DNA from: Fibrobacter sp.
Lineage (GTDB): Bacteria > Fibrobacterota > Fibrobacteria > Fibrobacterales > Fibrobacteraceae
NCBI GenBank assembly: GCA_024399015.1
Contig: JAKSIC010000027.1
Coordinates: 1 to 40,705, forward strand
Direction: 5' to 3'
DNA: 40,705 nt
The notes beneath the pieces are model-generated. The model had not been told where the DNA came from. It did not search any database and saw nothing but the letters and a program-made list of their open reading frames with translations. The translations under genes were made by a program, and so were the position numbers. How positions within the stretch are numbered: the stretch's first letter is position 1; every line of letters starts with the position of its first letter. Shown here in pieces: positions 31,148 through 39,000 of this stretch.

Positions 31148-32602
31148 ATGACGCTTACTAAAAGAATTTCTGAATTGCTGACCGCACTCTGCAATGGAAT
31201 TCCCGAAAGAGAATCTTGCATCCAGTTAGGTTTCTTGGCTACGGTTACCGGCGCCCCCATCTACATCTTCGGACGTTCAGGTTCCGGCAAGTCTCTCATT
31301 GCAAACCGCTTGGCAGCCTCCTTTAAAAGCGCACGCGTCTTGAACGTGGGGCGCCGTCAGCAGACTTTCCCCAGCAAGCTGAACGCATTTGATATTATCA
31401 TCTTCCAGAATTTCAACCCGCTGGACGAAACCGCCAAGGAAAACATCCACACCGCCATTCACGAACGCGAAGATGCAGCCTTGGTTTTGACTGGTGATCA
31501 GCGCCCTGAATCCGCACTGAGCCGAATTGAAATTACGGACCACATCGTCCTTTCCATTTGCCTTCCCGAAAGCCTTTCTCCCGCAGCCCTGTGCGGACTC
31601 CTGCAGGATCAAAGCAAGCTGGAAGAAGCCCACATTCCCATGGGCCTCGCACTTTCTCCGGAAGAATTGAAACAATGGAATGGCGAAATCAAGAAAGTGA
31701 CCCTTTCCGAGGAAACCTTGGCTATCATCGGCAAGCTGGCAGAAATTTGCGACCAGAACGACATCTACGTTCCCATCCGTAAGTGGATTGCCTTTACCAA
31801 CATGATGAAGGCCATCGCATTCTTCAACGGCAGAACAGAAACACGTTTCACCGACACCTTCTTCCTCGGTTCCCACGTCTGGGGCAGATCCAACGCAAAT
31901 ACTGCCGTTTCCGACAACTTCTGCAATATCATTCAGTCCATTCTTCTGAAGGATATGCCTGAAATTCTGGAAAAGCCCTACGATGCAAATGCTGCATACA
32001 ACAAGGTCAAGACCCTTCTGCACAGCAGCAACAACCTGTACGAAACCAAGATGTTCAACAACGAACCTTGCCTTTCCTACCGCATCACCATCGCAGGGGA
32101 ACCCGCACCGCTTTACGTTCCGCTTCGTTACATGGAAACCGACGAAGACTTCAATCCCTTTAACGAATTGAAGCAGGTCGAAACCCGCGTACGCTGTAAC
32201 TATCATGGAACTTCCAGCTGTACCATCTCCATTGACTCCAGCGTCAAGGGCGTTGGCCTCCGCAGTTCCATGCAGCGTAACAACGCCAACCCGGGCAAGT
32301 TCGAAGACTTCGCTACACTCCCCAGCTACATCCTCCGCGAAAATGATCCGGAAGTTGCAGCAAAGAAGCAGGCGCAGTTGGAAGAACTCAAGAAGGAAAC
32401 TGCAGCCCAGATGGAACGACAGACCAAGCTTCTGCTTGCTCTCCGCGATTTGTTCCGCGCCAATAAGGCTTACCGCGAAGACCTGTTCTGCAACACCGTC
32501 ATCTTTGACAACGTCCAGAACAGCCTCCGCAAGATCTTTGAATCCCTTACCGCCGTGGCAGGCAAGATCAAAGAAACGGCAGACCTTTTCGAAGCAAAAT
32601 AG
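31148..32602 (+). CDS. RavA-like MoxR-family AAA+ protein with degraded Walker B
   Basis: 484 residues. The N-terminal region follows RavA closely: a 'L..G..ER....I.L..LA...G.P...FG.SGSGKS LIANRL' pattern with Walker A GRSGSGKS at about 42-49. Walker B, normally a hydrophobic run ending in DE, reads AFDIIIFQNF: both acidic residues are replaced by Q and N. The sensor and arginine-finger stretch (TGDQRPESALSRIEITDHIV) also departs from the family's SNELP...DR. A mixed middle domain and a C-terminal helical/coiled region (VAAKKQAQLEELKKETAAQ onward) follow. MoxR proteins act as chaperone-like ATPases, usually beside a VWA-domain partner; none is present here. ATP hydrolysis is doubtful, nucleotide binding possible. 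AAGGA lies about 10 nt before the ATG. Confidence 0.75.
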   Translation: MTLTKRISELLTALCNGIPERESCIQLGFLATVTGAPIYIFGRSGSGKSLIANRLAASFKSARVLNVGRRQQTFPSKLNAFDIIIFQNFNPLDETAKENIHTAIHEREDAALVLTGDQRPESALSRIEITDHIVLSICLPESLSPAALCGLLQDQSKLEEAHIPMGLALSPEELKQWNGEIKKVTLSEETLAIIGKLAEICDQNDIYVPIRKWIAFTNMMKAIAFFNGRTETRFTDTFFLGSHVWGRSNANTAVSDNFCNIIQSILLKDMPEILEKPYDANAAYNKVKTLLHSSNNLYETKMFNNEPCLSYRITIAGEPAPLYVPLRYMETDEDFNPFNELKQVETRVRCNYHGTSSCTISIDSSVKGVGLRSSMQRNNANPGKFEDFATLPSYILRENDPEVAAKKQAQLEELKKETAAQMERQTKLLLALRDLFRANKAYREDLFCNTVIFDNVQNSLRKIFESLTAVAGKIKETADLFEAK

Positions 32603-32634
32603 ACTTGAGGGATTTCTCCCCTAGCTTCTAAATA

Positions 32635-32670
32635 AAAAATCCGTGCGTTTAATACCGCACGGACTTTTTT
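32635..32670. terminator. Bidirectional terminator between the RavA-like and GroES-like genes
   Basis: Stem CCGTGCG/CGCACGG (32641-32647 with 32656-32662), T-tract 32665-32670 on the plus strand and an ATTTTTTATTTAG tract on the minus strand. Confidence 0.85.
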
Positions 32671-32687
32671 GTTTTCCGAATTACATT

Positions 32688-33080
32688 TTAAAGATTGTCA
32701 AGTCCAGAAACGTCGTCCGGCACTTCAGGGCGTACCACCAGAAGAACCGCATTCTGGGAAATGATTACATAGCGTTCGCCGTTCACTTCCAGTTCCGTTC
32801 CACTGGCATGCAAGTAGAGAGCTTCATCCCCTTCCTTCACCTGGAGCGGCACATAGTTCACAGCCTCGGCATTATCGCCACGGAAAACCGCATCAGGATC
32901 CTGGTTTGCAGGAATCGGGTAGCCAGGGCCCACCTTCACGACAAGGCCTGTATGCACCGAGTCATGTTCCTTGACGCTAGGCGGCAAATAGAGACCGCTA
33001 CTGGTTTTATTAGCAGCTTCCAACGGCTTAATGAGAATTCGATCGCCAATGACAACAATATTCTTCAAAGGATTCAGCAT
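32688..33080 (-). CDS. GroES (Cpn10)-like protein
   Basis: 130 residues against about 95 for GroES. The Cpn10 core is visible: GDRILIKPLEAANKTSSGLYLPPS (the mobile-loop region, about 12-35), TGLVVKVGPGYP, VKEGDEALYLHASGTELEVNGERYVIISQNAVLLVV. An insertion of about 20 residues (PANQDPDAVFRGDNAEAVNYVP in outline) follows the VGPG turn, and an acidic C-terminal extension (PEVPDDVSGLDNL) is added. No groEL is adjacent, so this is probably a second, specialised co-chaperonin rather than the main GroES. A TATCTT box lies 7 nt before the ATG. The divergent gene starts 33 bp away. Confidence 0.82.
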   Translation of the reverse strand: MLNPLKNIVVIGDRILIKPLEAANKTSSGLYLPPSVKEHDSVHTGLVVKVGPGYPIPANQDPDAVFRGDNAEAVNYVPLQVKEGDEALYLHASGTELEVNGERYVIISQNAVLLVVRPEVPDDVSGLDNL

Positions 33081-33093
33081 ACAGGTAAAGATA
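33081..33093 (-). promoter_or_regulatory. -10 box 7 nt before the GroES-like gene
   Basis: TATCTT (33093-33088, minus strand), 7 nt before ATG 33080. Confidence 0.5.
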
Positions 33094-33101
33094 GAATTCT
33101 A

Positions 33102-33113
33102 TATATTACAAGT
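33102..33113 (+). promoter_or_regulatory. -10 box 6 nt before the SLT-like gene
   Basis: TATATT at 33102-33107, 6 nt before ATG 33114. Only 8 bp separate it from the opposing -10 box, so both cannot be occupied by polymerase at once. Confidence 0.5.
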
Positions 33114-34064
33114 ATGATTTTCGTTGCTCTGTGGACAGCAATATTGGTATTCCTTGCAGCCTATCTTTGGCGCAGCCCAAAGATTAAAAACTGGCTTAAG
33201 GTTCTGTGGCGCGCCAAACGTTGGAAGCGCTGGATTGTCGTGTCCGTAGTCATCCTCTCGGCCATTGCGATTGCCTACTGGAAACACCCGAAGGTCGAAG
33301 AGAAAGTCACTGATACAGCAGAGCTATTCTACAACTATTCCGCAAATGCCGTTCTTAAGCTTGACTCCATCCAGAAAATAAAATTGGAACCTGGTCTAGA
33401 CTTAAGTAAACCCAAGCCGGAAATTGCATATGTCCTTCCGCTTATCATCAACGCCTACAACGAAATCGTTACCAAGCCCACCATGCCCGTGCTTGTACAG
33501 CTCGATGATATGTTGATGATCGAACTGCGCGGATACAAGCAATTCAAAAATCGAGCCATCCTTTTGACCAAGCTTCTAAAAAAGAATCTCGGAAACCGAT
33601 ACAACATCTATATCGATGTAGGCGAAAACTCCGTTCATACTTTGCAGATTTCCTATACCGGCGAACCCTGGGACATTGAACAGCTTTGCGCCCTTCCCGT
33701 TCTGGAATACTCTCGCACATATCAAATTGATCCCGCCCTCTTAATGTCCATCATCCGTCATGTTTCCAACTTCAACTTTAATTTCAAGGGAACCAAGGAT
33801 AAACGCGGAATCCTTTTGCTGAAAGAGGGAGAAGGACTGGAACAAATTGAACTTGGCGCACAACGTTTAAGCAAACTGTTGCAAATAGGCATCAGCCGAG
33901 AAAATGCGGCAGCCACGTTCTACCCCGACTACGGCATCGGAGACAAACCTGAAAACTGGAAACAGTCTCCCTTGGCAAAAAGCTGGGTGGACCAAGTCTT
34001 GGCCGATGTTACCTTCTATCGCGAAAACGGCCTGCATATCAATTTTGCCAACAATGCAAAATAA
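33114..34064 (+). CDS. Membrane-anchored lytic-transglycosylase-like protein lacking the catalytic Glu
   Basis: 316 residues from ATG 33114. The frame is open 157 codons further upstream, but that part is antisense to the GroES-like gene and the -10 box lies just before this ATG. Two membrane segments (about 2-19 and 39-57) flank a basic loop. The C-terminal half resembles the SLT/lysozyme-like fold: YQIDPALLMSIIRHVSNFNFNFKGTKDKRGILLL, then GAQRLSKLL. In active enzymes the helix reads ..I...ES.F.P.A.S..GA.GLMQL; here the catalytic Glu position is Val and the GLMQL block is altered. A non-catalytic peptidoglycan-binding or scaffold role is suggested. A GTG-started ABC-F gene follows 34 bp later. 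Confidence 0.6.
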   Translation: MIFVALWTAILVFLAAYLWRSPKIKNWLKVLWRAKRWKRWIVVSVVILSAIAIAYWKHPKVEEKVTDTAELFYNYSANAVLKLDSIQKIKLEPGLDLSKPKPEIAYVLPLIINAYNEIVTKPTMPVLVQLDDMLMIELRGYKQFKNRAILLTKLLKKNLGNRYNIYIDVGENSVHTLQISYTGEPWDIEQLCALPVLEYSRTYQIDPALLMSIIRHVSNFNFNFKGTKDKRGILLLKEGEGLEQIELGAQRLSKLLQIGISRENAAATFYPDYGIGDKPENWKQSPLAKSWVDQVLADVTFYRENGLHINFANNAK

Positions 34065-34085
34065 ATTCGCCAGTTAGCTTTTTAC

Positions 34086-34098
34086 TAAATTTGGCGTC
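34086..34098 (+). promoter_or_regulatory. -10 box 7 nt before the second ABC-F gene
   Basis: TAAATT at 34086-34091, 7 nt before the GTG at 34099. The spacing supports the GTG as start. Confidence 0.45.
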
Positions 34099-35979
34099 GT
34101 GATTCAAGTACAGAACGTTTCCAAGTCTTTTGGCATGCAGGTTCTTCTGGACCAGGCAAGCTTTTTGGTGGGGGCCCATGAACGCGTGGGCCTCGTAGGC
34201 CGTAATGGTTGCGGCAAGTCTACTTTGTTCAAGATGATTCTTGGCCAGGAATGTCTGGATGGCGGTACCATCGACATTCCGAAAAAGTACACCATCGGTT
34301 ATTTGCAACAGCACATCAACTTCACTCACGCAACGGTGCACGAAGAAGCCTGCAGCGTGTTGAAGCCCAATGAAGACGGCTGGATTGAAGAACATAAGGT
34401 GGAAGCAATCCTTTTCGGTCTTGGTTTCGATGAAGAATCCATGAGCAAGGACCCCATGCTTCTTTCCGGCGGTTTCCAGATTCGTTTGAATTTGGCAAAG
34501 GTGTTGGCTTCTGAGCCAGACATGCTGTTGCTTGATGAACCGACCAACTACCTGGACATTGTGTCTATGCGTTGGCTCAGCCGTTTCTTGCGCAACTGGA
34601 AGGGCGAAGTTCTTCTCATTACCCATGACCATCATTTCATGGATGAAGTCTGCACCCACACCGTGGGCATTCATCGCCACAAGATTCGCAAGGTAAAGGG
34701 CACTGTAGAAAAACTCCGCGAAACCATTGCCGAAGAAGAAGAAGTGGCAATGCGCACCCAGGAAAACGAAGCCAAGAAAAAGGCTCAGCTGGATCAGCTC
34801 ATTGAACGTTTCCGTTACAAGGCAGCAAAGGCTGCCATGGTGCAATCCAAGATCAAGGCAGCGGCAAAACTCGCCACTGGCGAACGCCTCTCCCACGAAC
34901 GCAATCTTGACTTCAGCTTTACGGAAGCTCCGTTCCCCGGCAAGCGTATGCTTCAGGTTCACAATCTGACTTTCCAGTACGGTGATGGTCCGGAACTTTT
35001 CAGCGACTTGGAATTTGAAGTTTTCAAGGGCGACCGCATCGCAATCATCGGCCCCAACGGGCGCGGCAAAACCACATTGCTGAATTTGATTGCAAAAGAA
35101 CTTTCACCCACCACAGGTGAAATCTGTCACAACCCGAATCTGCAAATCAATTACTTCGGCCAGACAAACATCAACCGCCTCAATCTCGACAACAACGTCG
35201 AAGAAGAAATTGCAAGCGCCATCGCAGAAGTCTCTCAGAAGAGCCGCGCCCGTGGACTCGCCGGCCTCATGATGTTCAGTGGCGATAACGCCCTGAAGAA
35301 GATTAAGGTTCTCTCCGGTGGTGAACGTAGCCGTGTACTTCTCGGCAAGATTCTTGCAAGCCAGTGCAACATGCTGCTGCTGGATGAACCCACCAACCAC
35401 TTGGACATGGAATCTATCGAAAGTCTTATCGACGCTCTCGAGGACTACGAAGGTACCGCCATAGTGGTGACCCATGATGAAGAACTGCTTCACGCCTTTG
35501 CAAACCGTCTCGTGGTTTTCGATGGCGGCAAGTGCCGCATCTTTGAAGGCTCCTACGCCGACTTCCTCGAAAAGGTTGGCTGGGCTGCTGAAAAGAAACC
35601 CGGTGGAATGGACAGCGACAACGCTAAACTTTCCAACATTGACGTCACCAAGGACGCAGCATCCTCTGCAAACTCCGCACCTACCGCAAAGATGGACCGG
35701 AAGGCACGTGCCGACTACATTGCGGAACGCTCCAAGGTCATCAAGCCTCTGGAAAAAGCCATCGCTAAAATCGAAGAGGATATCGCCAAGGCAGAAGAAC
35801 TCTCCGGTGAACTGGAAGCAAAACTTGTGGCCGCCTCCGAAAGCGGTGACGGAGCAGCCATTACCGCTGTAGCCAAGGATATGGACGACAACAAGAAAAA
35901 GATCGACGATCTCTACACTCAATACGAGATGAAGAGTGCCGAACTTGATGCCGCCAAGGATAAGTACCCGCTGGACTAA
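34099..35979 (+). CDS. ABC-F ATPase (second copy)
   Basis: 626 residues, GTG start. Two ATPase domains: Walker A GRNGCGKST (about 34-42), signature LSGGFQIRLNLAK, Walker B MLLLDEPTNYLD; a charged helical linker (EEEEVAMRTQENEAKKKAQL, about 210-260); then GPNGRGKTT, LSGGERSRVLLGK and MLLLDEPTNHLD. The C-terminus has a Ser/Ala linker and a coiled coil (KPLEKAIAKIEEDIAKAEEL). It is closest in layout to the YheS/Uup-type translation-associated ABC-F proteins. The first signature LSGGF instead of LSGGQ is notable. Role: probably rescue or tuning of ribosomes; drug resistance is possible but unsupported. Confidence 0.9.
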   Translation: MIQVQNVSKSFGMQVLLDQASFLVGAHERVGLVGRNGCGKSTLFKMILGQECLDGGTIDIPKKYTIGYLQQHINFTHATVHEEACSVLKPNEDGWIEEHKVEAILFGLGFDEESMSKDPMLLSGGFQIRLNLAKVLASEPDMLLLDEPTNYLDIVSMRWLSRFLRNWKGEVLLITHDHHFMDEVCTHTVGIHRHKIRKVKGTVEKLRETIAEEEEVAMRTQENEAKKKAQLDQLIERFRYKAAKAAMVQSKIKAAAKLATGERLSHERNLDFSFTEAPFPGKRMLQVHNLTFQYGDGPELFSDLEFEVFKGDRIAIIGPNGRGKTTLLNLIAKELSPTTGEICHNPNLQINYFGQTNINRLNLDNNVEEEIASAIAEVSQKSRARGLAGLMMFSGDNALKKIKVLSGGERSRVLLGKILASQCNMLLLDEPTNHLDMESIESLIDALEDYEGTAIVVTHDEELLHAFANRLVVFDGGKCRIFEGSYADFLEKVGWAAEKKPGGMDSDNAKLSNIDVTKDAASSANSAPTAKMDRKARADYIAERSKVIKPLEKAIAKIEEDIAKAEELSGELEAKLVAASESGDGAAITAVAKDMDDNKKKIDDLYTQYEMKSAELDAAKDKYPLD

Positions 35980-36002
35980 AATCCTTGCGGGCTCCAATCC
36001 TT

Positions 36003-36036
36003 ACAAAAAAGGCGCGGAACAAATCCGCGCTCTTTT
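36003..36036. terminator. Bidirectional terminator between the ABC-F and fibro-slime genes
   Basis: Stem GCGCGGA/TCCGCGC (36012-36018 with 36024-36030) with TCTTTTTT on the plus strand and CTTTTTTG on the minus strand, between two convergent genes. Confidence 0.88.
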
Positions 36037-39000
36037 TTATTTACCTCGTTTAATACCGAAGGAATAGGTATCGTAACTATCGCCGACAACGTTCTTGCCC
36101 GAGCGAATCTTTACCTTGACCTTAGTGACATAGGCTCCGGTTCCAACAACACGTCCCTTTTCACTACGACCATCCCAACCAAAGAAGATATTGCCAGGAT
36201 TATCGTAGCAATTGGACTTTTCAGGATCGGCAGGATTATAGAACACCGTTGAATCATTGCACCTGATAGTTCCCTTGCCCTTATTTACAAAACCGCCAAG
36301 ATGGGTAAAGTAGTAATTTTCCCAATCGATTCGTACAAGGGCCAAGGCGGAATCTCTGTTAGCTCCGGAAGGAAGATTCATAATCTTTTCCATAGCGACT
36401 TCACCGATATTGAAATTCAGTAATGCGCCCGGCTTTCCAAGACTATCTACAATATCCTTGACAGACTTGTTCACAGGAACAGAAACTGGTACAACATTCT
36501 TTCCATTAGACGGGATCGATTCATTGCCAATTCTCACAAGGCCAGGCACCTTGATTTCCGTCCTCTGCTTACCGCTGATACGAACCTTAGGATTATCGAA
36601 ATGAGGAGAGTTTCCACTTAGATCTCTCAAATCTCCAGGAACAAGCCTAATTGAATCGCCAAGCACAGGCAACAAGCCATAAGTTGAGCGACGGAAAGAA
36701 ACCTTGATTACGTTTCCATTAGAATTCGATTGAGCCACAACGAAAAGCAACGAGTCAGAAATATCCACCGAGTCCCTGAAGATCTTAAACGCAGCGGCTG
36801 CATCCGTAATTCTAGTAGAAGTACCTTCACTCAAGTTTACGGTCAGGTTGCTCACTTCTTCAGAAATCGGATCAATGGTTGCACTCAAAATGACTGGGCC
36901 CACATGATCCTCAATAGCAGCGCTCATTCCGAGTTTCACGGAGTCACCAGAATCCTCATCCAAGTACGTGTAGTGATACTTCAGTGATCCATTGTAGACT
37001 TCGTCTGCAACACCAGTGAACACGCTCTTCATCAAGTTGCCTTCGCCCCTGATAATCAGCATTGAATCATTAAAGACCAAGGGCGCAATGTTCTCCTTAC
37101 CAGCCGTAGTGTGGAATGTTGATTCTCCAAAACTCCATGCTAAAGTATCAGGCACATTTTCACCGAAAGGCTTGCTGAAAGGAATTGCAAGGCTGTCAGG
37201 AATTCCGTCTCCATTGACGTCAAACATTTTTGCATGGGAAACAAAGGGAACAGGAGGTTCCTTGAAGTGAATGTTATTCCATTCAATTTCATTGCTGACA
37301 AAACCGCTGGAAACCTTAAACGAAGCATTCACCATGGCAGCTTCGCCCACCACATAGAAAGAAGCATAGCCCGTTGAATCAGTTGTCACAGAAGAAACCT
37401 TCTGTCCCTTGGCATCCAAGAAACTCAAAGAATCGCTGGTTTCAAAATTCAAGGGAACAATGCAATCGCCACAGACAGAACCCACATAGAGAACCGCGAT
37501 TTTCAAAGGTCTGCCTTCAGGATACGTCACGTGAGCGAGCAAGGTGTCGTTCTTAGGATCAGCACCAAGCTTCTGGCCACGCAAATTCAATCCCGTGGGG
37601 TCAAGAATCTTCAACGTATCGGCAGGATTAAACACGTCTACAAAAGCGATATCCGGAAGAGGATACTCGGGAACGACAAAGGAAATCATCTGGTACTGAG
37701 ACAGATCCGAGGCCAGGTAGCAAACCAAGGTATAGTTGCCGGAAGGCAAGGATCTGGATCGAACAATTGCGCTCGTATCAATGGTAAAACCAGCCATGTC
37801 TTCACTGATATTGATGCCGCCATAATTCAAGCCCGGCTCAAGGGAAATACCTTCTGCGGGCAAATTTCCACCTACAAGCTGGAACACAGACTGGGCAGCC
37901 TTCTTTTCAACCTTGGAAACGCTAGTCACGTCACAACTCAAGGATTCGTCAACCAAGAGCTGCATTAAGTTGTACGAAATCGTACCGTCGGTTGTGGGAA
38001 CGGCTTCTGTGTAGAAAGTCTTCTGCGTACGCAAATTGATGGACGTGCGCATCTTGAAGTTGGAACCCGTCGCATTACGCTCCGAGAAGAAAATATGGAA
38101 CGGATATTCAACGCCTTCCTTAAGCTTCAGCTTCGGATCGTTCTGACCGATGGTATCCAAGTCCACAAATCCTTCCAAAGGACCATGGCAGCCGCCAATG
38201 TCCACCACCAAATGGTTATTGATAAAGACCCACACGTCATCATCACCACGGAACTCGAAGTACTGTCCCTTCACGTACTGGAACTGGGCGGAAATCTTCA
38301 TGGCGAAACTGTAATTGTGCTTCTTGCCGCCAGCAGTCAGTTGGTCAGCCCAGTCGAACTTGGGATTCTTCACAGTCTTTGCAGAATCCAGATATTCCAA
38401 GTCATCGATAGGGAAGAATCCACCATCCTCGTGCGCTTCGGAAATATCAGCAAGCCAGAAACCTTCATCGTCCAACGTCAAGTCGATATCACGACAAACG
38501 CCATTGGTGTACATATTTCCATTCTTGTCCTGGGCAACTTCAACAGGGACAAACCACTTTTCAATTTCACGGGCGGCGGAGCACTGGCTCCAAGGGTACT
38601 TCAAGGAATCCACGCGAGCAGGAAGGCCATTCACAAGCGTATCTTCCACCATGCCCGTAACCAAGCCTTGGCACTTCTGTGTGGAATCCAATTTACCCGC
38701 AGAATCCAAATAGAAAATCTTGGTATAATCATTGCCATCGTAGATGCCACCGAAGTCCACATCCTGGGCCTTGTCCCAATTCTGGGAATAGGAAGGCTCG
38801 CCGGCAGGTCTAACACCTTCACCGGCCCAGTCCACCACCAAGGCTGAAATTTTCATGGTGGGGCAAATACCTAAACGACCTGGATAGGACTTGCTAAAAC
38901 GGGGAGCACTGGCGGATGTCGGATAAGGATATACCCAGACCGTATCATGAAGCGCCACCATGGAATCCAGGTTGATCGGGTCACCTTCATTAAGACCTGC

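Noticed and set aside
32643-33113. Upstream 157-codon extension of the SLT-like frame
   Set aside because: It overlaps the GroES-like gene on the other strand, and the -10 box at 33102 would lie inside the coding region.
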